64,000 nt of DNA from DAIMZI01 sp036734025 (GTDB taxonomy: Bacteria > Pseudomonadota > Alphaproteobacteria > Rhizobiales > Rhodomicrobiaceae), in contig DAIMZI010000008.1 in the NCBI GenBank assembly GCA_036734025.1, positions 1 to 64,000 of the forward strand, given 5' to 3'. A program made the position numbers and the translations under genes. How positions within the stretch are numbered: the first letter of the stretch is position 1; each line of letters opens with the position of its first letter. Under the pieces are notes generated by a model that was given only the letters and a program-made list of their open reading frames with translations, had not been told where the DNA came from and did not search any database. This document shows positions 1 to 8,866 of this stretch, piece by piece.

Positions 1-413
1 TTCTTCATCGATTGGCGCTGCGTCTCCAGATAGCGCTCCAGCTTCTCGATCCTCGCCTCCTTGGCTGCCAGATCCGCATCCGGCACCCGGACGGCCGCCG
101 TTGCCCCTTCCACGAGCCCGTTCTTGACAATGCGCGAGTAATGAATCAGGCGCCGCGACAGGTGGAACAGGCCGAAGCTCAAGATGAGACAGGCAATGAT
201 CAGGCCGATCGCAACATCCCTGCGCAGCCGATGGTCCTGCGCTGGCTCACCTCTGCCATTTTCGATGAAAGATGCCGACCATTCCTGTATCTGCGCTACG
301 ACCCAATCAAAATTGTAAAAAACTGTGGCCAGAGTTCCGAATACAAATATGGAATAGATCACGAACTGCTTGAAGAAATCATCCTTGGGTAAATTGTCTT
401 GCGGATCGGACAT
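1..413 (-). CDS. Two-pass membrane protein with C-terminal coiled coil, 3' end cut by window edge
   Basis: The reading frame opens with ATG at 413 (preceded by an AGAGGG Shine-Dalgarno-like stretch about 11 bases upstream) and stays open to base 1, so the C-terminus lies outside the window. About 137 residues are visible. Two hydrophobic segments, roughly residues 15-38 and 66-85, are predicted membrane helices; from about residue 112 the chain is charged and heptad-like (AAKEARIEKLERYLETQ), which suggests a cytoplasmic coiled coil. That layout is common as the input half of signalling proteins such as diguanylate cyclases or kinases, but no output domain is visible and the family is not recognised. 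Transcribed away from the quinone oxidoreductase gene. Confidence 0.6.
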   Translation of the reverse strand, partial: MSDPQDNLPKDDFFKQFVIYSIFVFGTLATVFYNFDWVVAQIQEWSASFIENGRGEPAQDHRLRRDVAIGLIIACLILSFGLFHLSRRLIHYSRIVKNGLVEGATAAVRVPDADLAAKEARIEKLERYLETQRQSMK

Positions 414-794
414 GGTACTTAACCCTCTGTACATTTCCGTTTCTTATGACCTGATTATTGCAAAGCATTTTGCACACCAGACCGCGCCCACGTCTGATGA
501 GACGCGCCAACTCGCGGAACATCCCGGCCGGCGCGCCGCGCCATCTGGCCTGATGATCAGTGTCTGGTGAAGGTTGAAAACAGCAAGGAAAGGGATGCGT
601 TGCTTCTAGCTTCTGAGACAACTCCCGCCTTTCACGAATTGCATACATGTTAAGAAACTAGCAGATTTTCACCTTTCCCGCCAGCTTCTGCAATTTGGGC
701 CGTTTGATGACGAATGCTGCCCGACGCAACGATTGCATACAAACCCTGACCTGATCTAAGACTGGCATACAACAACCGTGAGAGGAACGCCGCC
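414..794. other. Intergenic region between divergent genes, with three GCATACA motifs
   Basis: This 381-base stretch separates the minus-strand membrane protein and the plus-strand oxidoreductase and should hold both promoters. No convincing gene is present; short frames on both strands lack family features. The heptamer GCATACA occurs at 641-647, 735-741 and 765-771; the first two are part of the longer shared string ATTGCATACA (639-648 and 732-741). They could be regulator half-sites or chance. Confidence 0.35.
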
Positions 795-1772
795 ATGCCG
801 CATGCCATTCGTATCCATGACTTCGGGGGTCCTGAGGCCATGCGCTGGGAGGAGGTTCAGATCGGGGCTCCGGGTCCGGGCGAGATACGGGTGCGCCATC
901 ATGCGGTCGGACTGAATTACATCGACGTCTATCATCGCACCGGGCTTTATCCCCAGCCTGAAATGCCGTTCACGCTGGGCACCGAGGGCGCCGGTGTTGT
1001 GACCGCGGTGGGCGACGGCGTCAGCGAATTTGCCCCGGGCGACCGGATCGCCTATGCCGGCCCGATCGGCGCCTATTCGCAAGAGCGCATCATGCCCGCC
1101 GACCGGGCGGTGAAACTGCCCGATGCGATCGGCTTCGAAACCGCCGCCGCGATGATGCTACAGGGCATGACCACGCGCTATCTGCTGCACCGTACCTATC
1201 CCGTCGGCCCGCAGACCACGCTCCTTTTCCATGCCGCAGCCGGCGGCGTCGGCCTCATCGCATGCCAGTGGGCCGCCAGCCTGGGCGCCACGATCATTGG
1301 CACGGTCGGCTCGGCGGAAAAAGCCGAACTGGCGCGCGCGCACGGCTGCACGCATGTCATCAATTACCGCGAGCAGGATTTTGTCCAAGCAGTGCGCGAA
1401 TTGACCGGCGGCCAAGGCTGCGATGTCGTTTATGACTCGGTCGGCAAGGACACGTTTCCGGGCTCGCTCGACTGTCTTAAACCTCTGGGGCTGTGGGTCA
1501 CCTTCGGCAATGCCTCTGGCCCCGTCCCGCCGTTTGAAACCGGGCTGCTGGCCAAGAAAGGCTCGCTGTTCATGACACGGCCCACACTCTTCACCTACAT
1601 CGCGCGACGCGAAGATCTGCTTCAGACAGCCGGCGATCTGTTCGACATGGTGTCCTCCGGCAAGGTCAAGATCAACGTCAACCAGACCTATCCCTTGAGC
1701 CAAGCCGCACAAGCCCACCGCGATCTGGAAAGCAGGCGCACCACGGGCTCAACGGTGTTTCTTGTTGACTAG
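795..1772 (+). CDS. NAD(P)H:quinone oxidoreductase, zinc-independent MDR family
   Basis: 325-residue protein of the medium-chain dehydrogenase/reductase superfamily, quinone reductase (QOR/Qor1) branch, expected to reduce quinones in the cytoplasm with NADPH. The N-terminal GroES-like domain carries GLNYIDVYHRTGLYP, the signature region of the quinone reductases, and the Rossmann nucleotide-binding motif AAAGGVG lies at residues 147-153. The cysteine cluster of zinc alcohol dehydrogenases is absent, as expected for this branch. Length matches the family. ATG at 795 is preceded by GAGAGG. The downstream glycosyltransferase-like frame overlaps its end by 11 bases, so co-transcription is likely, though no functional link between the two is evident. 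Physiological substrate unknown. Confidence 0.88.
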   Translation: MPHAIRIHDFGGPEAMRWEEVQIGAPGPGEIRVRHHAVGLNYIDVYHRTGLYPQPEMPFTLGTEGAGVVTAVGDGVSEFAPGDRIAYAGPIGAYSQERIMPADRAVKLPDAIGFETAAAMMLQGMTTRYLLHRTYPVGPQTTLLFHAAAGGVGLIACQWAASLGATIIGTVGSAEKAELARAHGCTHVINYREQDFVQAVRELTGGQGCDVVYDSVGKDTFPGSLDCLKPLGLWVTFGNASGPVPPFETGLLAKKGSLFMTRPTLFTYIARREDLLQTAGDLFDMVSSGKVKINVNQTYPLSQAAQAHRDLESRRTTGSTVFLVD

Positions 1773-3360
1773 TCCGCTCAGGTCCGCCCCTGGAAGCGTG
1801 ATTGATCGCGGCTCACTCCGCGCACCCGAGCTTCATTCCCTCGCCGGCGTGCTGGCAGCCGTCACAGCCTACAGTGTGCTGCATGTCGGAGCGCGGCTGC
1901 TCGCATCGGGCAATCTGGGCGAGGACGACCCGCTCAGCGTGGTCTTCATCCAGGATCTTCGGCTGGGCTATCTGCCCGACCAGCCTGCGCTTTATGACTG
2001 GGTCATGTGGCTGATCGAAAAGCTGACAGGCCCAACGGTCGTCGGCTTTCAGGTGCTCAAATATGCGCTGCTCACGGCCACTTGCGGCTTCATCTTCCTG
2101 GCGGCGCGCCGGGTGATGAAAGGCGATGCGCTCTGGGCCTTTCTCTGCGTGGAGTCCCTCGCACTGATCTACCAGATAAGCTGGCGCTTTCATGAAGGCT
2201 TCACGCACCAGGTCGGAGCCATGGCAGCAATTGCCGCGGCATTCTGGGCGCTGCTGCGCATCATCGAGGAGCGGCGCGCCGCAGATTATGCGCTGTTTGG
2301 CGTATTCGCGGGCCTGGCCATGCTGAGCGAACAGGCCGCCTTGGTAGCGATCGCCACCATGCTCATCGCCATGAGCCTTCAACCCGCCATACGCGGCGCC
2401 CTGTTCAGCCCGGCCATGCTGGCCTCTGTGGGAGTAGCAGCGCTTGTTGCATCGCCCTACGTCTGGTGGCTGCTCGCCGAGCCGGGTCGGCTGGCCGCGG
2501 CATTGCCTTTGCCCTCAATGCCCATCGGCGAGCGTTTCTCGCCTGCGCTTGAAGGCCTGTTGCGCGCCTTCACCGAACCATTGATGTATCTTGCGCCGCT
2601 CATCTTCATCTATCCGCTGCTGTTCCCGCGCATGCTGCCCCAGACGCTGCGCGAGTTTGTGCTCAAGGCGCGCGCCGATGCCCCGGCCGATCTCGAATTG
2701 CTGATCGCGCACATGGCGCTGCTCGGCGTCGGCGCGCTGATCGTTGGCGCGCTGTTCCTCGGCTTAACGCGATATCCGACCCACGACATCATGCCGATTT
2801 TCCTGATCTCGGCGATCTGGCTGGCGGCACGCGCCAGGCGCGCGATGCGCGGCGAAATGGAGCTGCGCCGGCTCGTCACGCTCGCTCTGGTCATTGCGAT
2901 GGTGGCGTTTGGCGGGCGACTGGCGAACATGTATGTGCTCGACCCGGTCTGCAAGATCTGCCGCTGGGGCACGCCCCATGACGGGCTGGCGCGCATTCTG
3001 CTTGACGAGCGGCTGGGTAATGCGGCGATCGTCGTGGCCGATAATGATCTGGGGGGAAATCTGCGCCGCTTCATGCCCGACGCGCCGATCATATTGGCGG
3101 CCAAGCATGTGTTCGTGCCGGCTGCCGCATCGCAGGGACATGATCAGGCGGTGTTGCTGTGGGAGACTCAAGCCCGGGCCAGCCGGTTGCTGGAAAGGTT
3201 TCAGCAGATCGCCCCGGGGCTGAGCGCTCAGGACATGGCGCGAGCGACCGTGGTGTCGGTGCCCTGGACCGGGCATCTCTGGCGCGCGGACGGCAATCGC
3301 AGCACCTCATGGAGTTTCCTGAAAATGCCCGCCAGCGCGCTCGATCTGCGGCCGCGCTGA
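1762..3360 (+). CDS. GT-C fold membrane glycosyltransferase (ArnT/PMT-like)
   Basis: 532-residue polytopic membrane protein with about ten hydrophobic segments. Near the N-terminus, after the first membrane helix, the acidic motif GEDDPLSVVFIQ is followed by GYLPDQPALYDWV; this matches the lumenal acidic-motif plus Pro-rich loop of GT39/GT83-type enzymes that use polyprenyl-phosphate sugars. A soluble C-terminal portion starts near residue 390. It probably transfers a sugar to a lipid or envelope glycan on the periplasmic face; donor and acceptor cannot be told. The start is uncertain: TTG at 1762 gives the longest frame and overlaps the oxidoreductase, while GTG at 1798 is an alternative; neither has a strong ribosome binding site. 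Confidence 0.72.
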   Translation: MLTSPLRSAPGSVIDRGSLRAPELHSLAGVLAAVTAYSVLHVGARLLASGNLGEDDPLSVVFIQDLRLGYLPDQPALYDWVMWLIEKLTGPTVVGFQVLKYALLTATCGFIFLAARRVMKGDALWAFLCVESLALIYQISWRFHEGFTHQVGAMAAIAAAFWALLRIIEERRAADYALFGVFAGLAMLSEQAALVAIATMLIAMSLQPAIRGALFSPAMLASVGVAALVASPYVWWLLAEPGRLAAALPLPSMPIGERFSPALEGLLRAFTEPLMYLAPLIFIYPLLFPRMLPQTLREFVLKARADAPADLELLIAHMALLGVGALIVGALFLGLTRYPTHDIMPIFLISAIWLAARARRAMRGEMELRRLVTLALVIAMVAFGGRLANMYVLDPVCKICRWGTPHDGLARILLDERLGNAAIVVADNDLGGNLRRFMPDAPIILAAKHVFVPAAASQGHDQAVLLWETQARASRLLERFQQIAPGLSAQDMARATVVSVPWTGHLWRADGNRSTSWSFLKMPASALDLRPR

Positions 3361-3442
3361 GCCACGCTGCGAGTTTACCGAAAATTGGCGATACTCTGTC
3401 AGATTGCACGCAGGAGTTGTGCAGTCAGGTTGGAGTAAAACA

Positions 3443-3715
3443 ATGGCGAGACAGGATCGAGAGGCGCTTTTGCCCGCGCAGGGCGCGGCCGGATTAGCAA
3501 ATGCCGGCGAAGTCTTCTATGCACTGGGCGTTCAATACGCCACGGGCAGAGGCGTCGAGCAGAATCTGGTGGAAGCGCACAAATGGCTCAACATCGCCTG
3601 GGCAAGGGGCTACAAGGCCGCCGCTGCCTACCGTAGCGAGATCGCGCGCGAGTTGAGCGAAAGCCAGATCATGATTGCGCTTCGTCAGGCGCGAGAGTGG
3701 CTTTCACGGAACTGA
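3443..3715 (+). CDS. Small Sel1-repeat protein
   Basis: 90-residue protein with one recognisable Sel1-like (TPR-type) repeat: FYALGVQYATGRGVEQN followed by EAHKWLNIAWARGY. Such repeats form helical hairpins that bind other proteins. ATG at 3443 follows GGAG at 3432-3435, which favours it over the in-frame upstream start at 3404. No signal peptide is seen, so it is likely cytoplasmic. It sits tail to tail with rne, 51 bases apart. Partner and role unknown. Confidence 0.7.
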   Translation: MARQDREALLPAQGAAGLANAGEVFYALGVQYATGRGVEQNLVEAHKWLNIAWARGYKAAAAYRSEIARELSESQIMIALRQAREWLSRN

Positions 3716-3735
3716 TGCCCCGGGCCGGGGCGCCG

Positions 3736-3758
3736 GCGGCCGGTCTTGCGCCGGCCGC
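3736..3758. terminator. GC-rich hairpin between convergent sel1-like gene and rne
   Basis: Perfect 8-base inverted repeat GCGGCCGG/CCGGCCGC with a 7-base loop in the 51-base gap between two gene ends. It could end transcription from both sides, but no U-run follows on either strand, so it may only stabilise 3' ends. Confidence 0.45.
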
Positions 3759-3766
3759 ACGCTGAC

Positions 3767-6508
3767 TCACCGGCGCTGCCACCAACCACGGCGACGTTCG
3801 CGAGACCCGCTTTCGTCATGCTCGCCTTCCGCCGTCTCGAGCGCGGATACATATTGCTGCTCTGATGGCTCGGCGCTAGCCACGTCATTGCCTTCCACCT
3901 CCGGCGCCGCGACGGCGGCTGTTTCCGGCTTGGGCTTGGCAGCCGCTCTTCGGCGTGGCGCGCGCGCAGGCTTCGCCGGTTCGGCGACCGCCTCCGAACT
4001 GTCGGGGCCGAATTCGCTGCCGCTAGCCTGTGGTGCTTCCTCGACTTGCTGCACAGCCTGCGTCCTCGCCGGATCGTGGACCATAGCGGCGGCATGCTGA
4101 ACCTTTTCAGCCGGGCCAGAAGCATGATCTGGAGCCCCGGCATCGGCCGGCGCGATCTGACCCTGATCGTCCGATTGAACGCCTTGTACCGCGCCCGTTT
4201 CTTCTTGTGCTGCCGCCTCACGCCTGGCGCGCTGACGCCGCCCTCCGCGCCGGCCCCGGCGTCTGGCGCGACGCACGCGGCGTTCGTCCTCACCCTCGCC
4301 GGTGCTGTCGTCTCTTGGGCTTCGTTCCTTCGCCTCACGCTCATCATCGCGCTCATCTTCGGCTCGGGACGACTGTTCGGTCATGCCTTCGGAGCGCTCG
4401 CCATCCTCATCGCGACCATTGGCGCCGCGCCGGCGCTTGCGCCTCGTCTTGCGGCGACCTTCGTCCTCGCTGTCGGCGCGCCGCGGCGGCGGCGGAGTGT
4501 CCTTGCGCGCGCCGGGGGCTTCAAAGGCCCAATCGACCTGAACCACCACATTATCGTCCTGATCGCTGTCGTCGCCCTCAACCTTCTCGATGGCGAAGCT
4601 GGAGCCCTGCATGCGATCGTCAGTGACGACGCCAAGGCGAACGCCAAAGCGGCGCTCGATGTCGTGCAGATAATCGCGTTTGTTGTTGAGGATATACAGC
4701 GCAACCTCGCTTGATGTCACGGCGCGCAGATCCATCTTCTTTTTCGAGCGCAGAAAATCCTCGAGTGAGCGCAGTACGGACAGGGCAACGGATTCGGTCG
4801 AGCGGATGATGCCGGTCCCCTGACATGCGGGGCACTGGCTGGTCGAACCCTCAAGCACACCGGTGCGCATGCGCTGGCGCGACATTTCCAGCAGGCCGAA
4901 GGCGCTGATCCGCCCGATCTGGATGCGCGCGCGGTCATGGCGAAGCGAGTCCTTGAGCTTGCGCTCCACCGAGCGGTTGTTGCGCCGCTCTTCCATGTCG
5001 ATGAAGTCGATGACGATCAGGCCGGCCAGGTCGCGCAGGCGCAATTGACGCGCGATTTCCTCGGCAGCCTCCATGTTGGTGCGCAGCGCGGTGTCCTCGA
5101 TCGAATGCTGCCGGGTCGATTTGCCCGAGTTCACATCGACCGCCACAAGCGCCTCGGTCTGGTTGATGACGATGTAGCCGCCCGAGCGTAGCGTCACGAA
5201 CGGGCTGTACATGGCATCAAGCTGGCGCTCGACATTCTGGCGGATGAAGATCGGCTCGGGTTCCTTGTAGGGCTTCACGTTCTTGGCATGGCTCGGCATG
5301 ATCATGCGCATGAATTCCTTGGCCTCGCGATAGGCCGTGTCGCCAGCCACGAGAACCTCGTCGATCTCCTTGTTGTACAGATCGCGGATCGACCGCTTGA
5401 TGAGGTTGCCCTCTTCATAAACCAGCGCCGGCGCCGTCGATTCAAGCGTCAGGTCGCGCACATTTTCCCACAGCCGCAGCAGATATTCGAAGTCGCGCTT
5501 GATCTCGGCCTTGGTCCGCGCCGCGCCCGCCGTGCGGATGATCAGACCCATGCCTTCGGGTACGTCGAGCTCCTGAGCGATCTGGCGCAGGCGCTTGCGG
5601 TCGGCCGGCGATGCGATCTTGCGCGAGATGCCCCCGCCGGATGCGGTATTGGGCATGAGAACGGTGTAGCGTCCCGCAAGCGACAGATAGGTGGTCAGAG
5701 CCGCGCCCTTGTTGCCGCGTTCTTCCTTGACCACCTGCACCAGCAGGATCTGGCGGCGCTTCATGACTTCCTGGATCTTGTAGTTGCGCCGGCGCCGCTT
5801 GATCGCGCGGTGCGGGACCTCCTCCAGGGCGTCGCCCGAGCCGACTGCCTCGACATGCTCGGAACCCGAAATGCCGTTGCCGTTGCCATTGGCGCCATCA
5901 TGGTGATGGCCGGCCGGCGCGGCATCGCTGTCATCCTCGCCGCCATCATCGGCTTCCAGTTCAGCCTCGCTCAAGGCTTCCAGCCGCTCGGTCAGCCGCC
6001 GCCCCTTGGCCGCGATGAGCTCACGCGGGATTTCGTCCTCGGCTTCTTCGGCGAGCGCCATCGCCTCGGCGAGATCTTTGGAGACCTGTTCGGGGAGCAC
6101 GGCATCCAGCGCTATGATCTGGGCGCCACCATCATTGTCGTCGTCGCTCAGCGCCTGATCGGCGAAATCCGATGACCCGCCATTGTCGGCATCGTCTTCA
6201 GCCTGGGCGGAGGCGCGCGAAAGCCGCGCCTCTTCCTCAAGCAGCGCCCGCCTGTCGGCAACAGGGATCTGATAATAATCCGGGTGAATTTCGTTGAAGG
6301 CGAGGAAGCCGTGGCGATTGCCGCCATAATCGACGAATGCCGCCTGAAGCGCGGATTCGACCCGCGTCACCTTCGCCAGATAGATATTGCCGCGAAGCTG
6401 CTTGCGCGCGGCCGATTCGTAGTCGAATTCCTCAACACGATCGCCGCGCTGAACGACCACCCGGGTTTCCTCCGGGTGGGCGGCGTCGATGAGCATCTTG
6501 TTTCCCAT
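3767..6508 (-). CDS. rne: Ribonuclease E
   Basis: Endoribonuclease of mRNA decay and rRNA/tRNA maturation, core of the degradosome. 913 residues from ATG at 6508, chosen because MGNKMLIDAAHPEETRVVV is the canonical N-terminus and GGAG precedes it; the open frame runs 35 codons further upstream. Order: S1 domain, interrupted at about residues 90-238 by an acidic, Gly/Asn/His-containing insert; RNase H/5'-sensor part; DNase I-like catalytic part with the two Mg-binding aspartates at 458 (VDVNSG) and 501 (VIDFID), 43 residues apart as in E. coli; zinc-link CPAC at 559-562. From about residue 600 the chain is a low-complexity scaffold with Arg-rich and Ala/Pro/Glu-rich segments, the expected RNA- and partner-binding half. 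The S1 insert is typical of alphaproteobacteria. Its long leader suggests autoregulation. Confidence 0.97.
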   Translation of the reverse strand: MGNKMLIDAAHPEETRVVVQRGDRVEEFDYESAARKQLRGNIYLAKVTRVESALQAAFVDYGGNRHGFLAFNEIHPDYYQIPVADRRALLEEEARLSRASAQAEDDADNGGSSDFADQALSDDDNDGGAQIIALDAVLPEQVSKDLAEAMALAEEAEDEIPRELIAAKGRRLTERLEALSEAELEADDGGEDDSDAAPAGHHHDGANGNGNGISGSEHVEAVGSGDALEEVPHRAIKRRRRNYKIQEVMKRRQILLVQVVKEERGNKGAALTTYLSLAGRYTVLMPNTASGGGISRKIASPADRKRLRQIAQELDVPEGMGLIIRTAGAARTKAEIKRDFEYLLRLWENVRDLTLESTAPALVYEEGNLIKRSIRDLYNKEIDEVLVAGDTAYREAKEFMRMIMPSHAKNVKPYKEPEPIFIRQNVERQLDAMYSPFVTLRSGGYIVINQTEALVAVDVNSGKSTRQHSIEDTALRTNMEAAEEIARQLRLRDLAGLIVIDFIDMEERRNNRSVERKLKDSLRHDRARIQIGRISAFGLLEMSRQRMRTGVLEGSTSQCPACQGTGIIRSTESVALSVLRSLEDFLRSKKKMDLRAVTSSEVALYILNNKRDYLHDIERRFGVRLGVVTDDRMQGSSFAIEKVEGDDSDQDDNVVVQVDWAFEAPGARKDTPPPPRRADSEDEGRRKTRRKRRRGANGRDEDGERSEGMTEQSSRAEDERDDEREAKERSPRDDSTGEGEDERRVRRARRRGRRGGRRQRARREAAAQEETGAVQGVQSDDQGQIAPADAGAPDHASGPAEKVQHAAAMVHDPARTQAVQQVEEAPQASGSEFGPDSSEAVAEPAKPARAPRRRAAAKPKPETAAVAAPEVEGNDVASAEPSEQQYVSALETAEGEHDESGSRERRRGWWQRR

Positions 6509-7338
6509 AGTCTGAAATCTCCAGCGCGCGAAGCTGGATCGCTGCTGCGCCGTCAAGGCGCAGCGAGCCAGAGCCGAAGCCGTGGCGCGCTTTTGTGAAT
6601 GACGCCCGGCCAAGCCCTGATGCGGGCCGCGAAGCGACAGACAAGATCAGAGTGCCGGCCGCATTGCGGACCTGCCCCCCACGATGGTGATCCATTGTCG
6701 ATGTCGGTTCTGACGGACGTGATGTGGCCATTGTCTGGTTCTTGTCCGGCCCATGACCTCTGATCACGTGGTGATCGGAGGGAGCTGCGGACTACCTTCG
6801 ATTAATCCTTGCGCCAACAAGCGGCGCATCGACATTTGGCGGCCAGTCTCATTTCGGGCCGCCGCCGCCCCGACGCATGAATGCGGTTTCGGGACGGGAA
6901 ATTCGTTTTTACGATAACGCCAGCGCCAGTTGCATAGCGCGAACGTTACCCGCACACTGGCACCGATGAGTCTTCAGATGCAAGCTGTTTTGCGTTGGCG
7001 GGGACGCCAAGATGCCCCCACCGGCATACACTGCAATCATCGATGTCGAATTTATATCTACATTGCCCCGGCGAAATTGTTTACACAAAAATCATGCAGT
7101 GTTGGAAAACCTTGGCATATTGATCTCCATGCTTTCGCCGGATAGCCTCTTGTCCAGCCGCGCCCCCGGAACGCGGCAAGCCCCGCATCGCCCTGTCAGC
7201 CTTATTGCTGTTAAAATCACAATATTACGTTAACCCAACTTTGGCTCAATTGCGCCTGGCGCGTTCAAGGTGCAGTCGTGATGTCTTCGGCTCATCCGCA
7301 AAGTTCACCTTACACACCGATGACGAGAGTGATTGCAG
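6509..7338. other. Long intergenic region between divergent rne and amiC
   Basis: About 830 bases without a supported gene. The rne-proximal half is GC-rich and contains two stem-loops on the minus strand (6544-6564 and 6838-6863). The amiC-proximal part from about 7040 to 7240 is distinctly AT-richer and is the likely promoter zone, though I could not place a convincing -35/-10 pair. Short open frames here (for example 7012-7233) show no family features. Confidence 0.5.
6544..6564 (-). promoter_or_regulatory. Hairpin in the rne leader
   Basis: Perfect 8-base stem GCTGCGCC/GGCGCAGC with a 5-base loop, 36-56 bases upstream of the rne start codon. E. coli rne controls its own mRNA through a leader hairpin; this one is in a similar context, but no sequence homology is claimed. 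A second inverted repeat, GGCGGCC/GGCCGCC, lies at 6838-6844 and 6857-6863. Confidence 0.4.
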
Positions 7339-8685
7339 ATGCGACAATCTCCGCGGCTACCGAGATGGCCCCATAGCCAGGTGATGCAGCGCCGGGCCTT
7401 CGCCCCAACCATTTCGCTGGCGCCGCGCCGTCTCATGAACGCGCTGCTGCTGGCACTGGCCGCTTTTGCGCTTGCGCTCTCCTTGCGCCCGGCTCATGGC
7501 GCGGATGCGCCCGTGGCGCGCGATGCACGTATCGGCGGTGATCTGGTCAAGACCCGCTTCGTCGCTGATCTGTCCAACGTCGTTGAATTCCGCGCGTTCA
7601 CCCTGTCCGACCCCTATCGGGTCGTCATCGACATGCCGGAGGTGAATTTCCAGATGCCGTCGGCTCTGGGCACGCAGGGCCGCGGGCTGGTCAGCGCGTT
7701 CCGCTATGGCCTGTTCGGCGAAGGCAAATCGCGCATTGTCATAGACGTGGTGCAGGCCGTGCGGATCGACAAGGCCTTCATCCAGCCCCCCGCCAATGGC
7801 AACCCGGCGCGGCTGGTCCTCGATATGGTGGGCATATCACCAGCCGAATTTGACTCCGGGGCGTCGCAGCCAAGCGTCGCAGTCGGCAGCCTCAGCGGAC
7901 GCGAAAACCCGGGCGAGGCGTCACCGACCACCATGAGCAGCCGTCTTGATCCCATGGCCGAGCCGCGACAAGCCGAGAAACGGCGGCCGGTCGTCGTGCT
8001 GGATGCGGGCCATGGCGGGATCGACCCCGGCGCCATCGGCCCGAGCGGCATCACCGAAAAGGATATCGTCCTTGATTTCGCGATCGATCTGAAGGCGCGC
8101 ATCGAGGCCATGGACCGTTTCGATGTCTTTCTGACCCGGGACATCGACATCTTCATTCCGCTGGCCGAGCGCGTGAACATCGCGCATCACCACAACGCCG
8201 ATCTGTTCATCTCGATCCATGCCGACGCTGTGCCCGAAAAATATGCCCAGCTCGCGCGCGGCGCCACGATCTACACCCTGTCCGAAGAAGCCTCGGATGA
8301 TCAGGCCCGGGCCGTGGCGGCAAAGGAGAACCGCGCCGACCTGATTGCCGGACTGAAGCTGGACGAACAGCAAGATGAAGTAAGTCTCATCCTGCTTGAT
8401 CTGATGCGCCGGGAGACGAAAAACTATTCGGTCGCGTTCGGCCGCACAATATTGACAAAATTACGCGATCGAGTGGTCTTGAACAGCAAGGCGCACCGCT
8501 ATGCGAACTTCAAGGTGTTGCACGCACCGGATATTCCCTCGGTGCTGCTGGAGCTGGGTTATCTGACCCACCCGGAGGATGAAAAGCTGTTGTCCTCGCC
8601 TGAATGGCGGAACAGGGTCGCAGAGCACATCGCCGGCGCGGTGGACTCGTTTTTCAGCCGGCAGGAAGTCAGGCTCCCTTATTGA
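7339..8685 (+). CDS. amiC: N-acetylmuramoyl-L-alanine amidase with AMIN domain
   Basis: Periplasmic zinc amidase that cleaves the peptide stem from glycan strands of septal peptidoglycan. About 448 residues from ATG 7339. A signal peptide (ALLLALAAFALALSL, cleavage near AHG-AD) is preceded by a rather long basic N-terminus, so the internal ATGs at 7384 or 7435 are possible starts. An AMIN domain (about residues 60-145) directs such enzymes to the septum; the Amidase_3 domain (about 220-440) shows the zinc motifs DAGHGG, FISIHAD and the catalytic-glutamate region LELGYLTH. It needs an EnvC-type activator in other bacteria, and an envC gene lies at 31.6-33.0 kb. Followed by mrcA, as in many alphaproteobacteria. 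Confidence 0.95.
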   Translation: MRQSPRLPRWPHSQVMQRRAFAPTISLAPRRLMNALLLALAAFALALSLRPAHGADAPVARDARIGGDLVKTRFVADLSNVVEFRAFTLSDPYRVVIDMPEVNFQMPSALGTQGRGLVSAFRYGLFGEGKSRIVIDVVQAVRIDKAFIQPPANGNPARLVLDMVGISPAEFDSGASQPSVAVGSLSGRENPGEASPTTMSSRLDPMAEPRQAEKRRPVVVLDAGHGGIDPGAIGPSGITEKDIVLDFAIDLKARIEAMDRFDVFLTRDIDIFIPLAERVNIAHHHNADLFISIHADAVPEKYAQLARGATIYTLSEEASDDQARAVAAKENRADLIAGLKLDEQQDEVSLILLDLMRRETKNYSVAFGRTILTKLRDRVVLNSKAHRYANFKVLHAPDIPSVLLELGYLTHPEDEKLLSSPEWRNRVAEHIAGAVDSFFSRQEVRLPY

Positions 8686-8866
8686 GGCTGAGACCGCGTG
8701 AGGCCCCCCCGCCGGGACGCGCTCCGAGGGTGTTCAAACAGCCAGGCAGCAGGTGGCGGGGAATGGCTTTTGCTGCGAAATGCGTGTATCACCGTCTGAA
8801 ACAAGGCAGGGACTGCCCAATGCGACAGATCGGACATCAGACGTACAGAACGGGGGCAAAGCGATA

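Noticed and set aside
5288..6175. 295-codon plus-strand frame opposite rne
   Set aside because: Antisense shadow of the RNase E S1 insert and catalytic part, without recognisable domains.
7012..7233. 73-codon plus-strand frame upstream of amiC
   Set aside because: Lies in the AT-rich presumed promoter zone, with unconvincing composition and no ribosome binding site.
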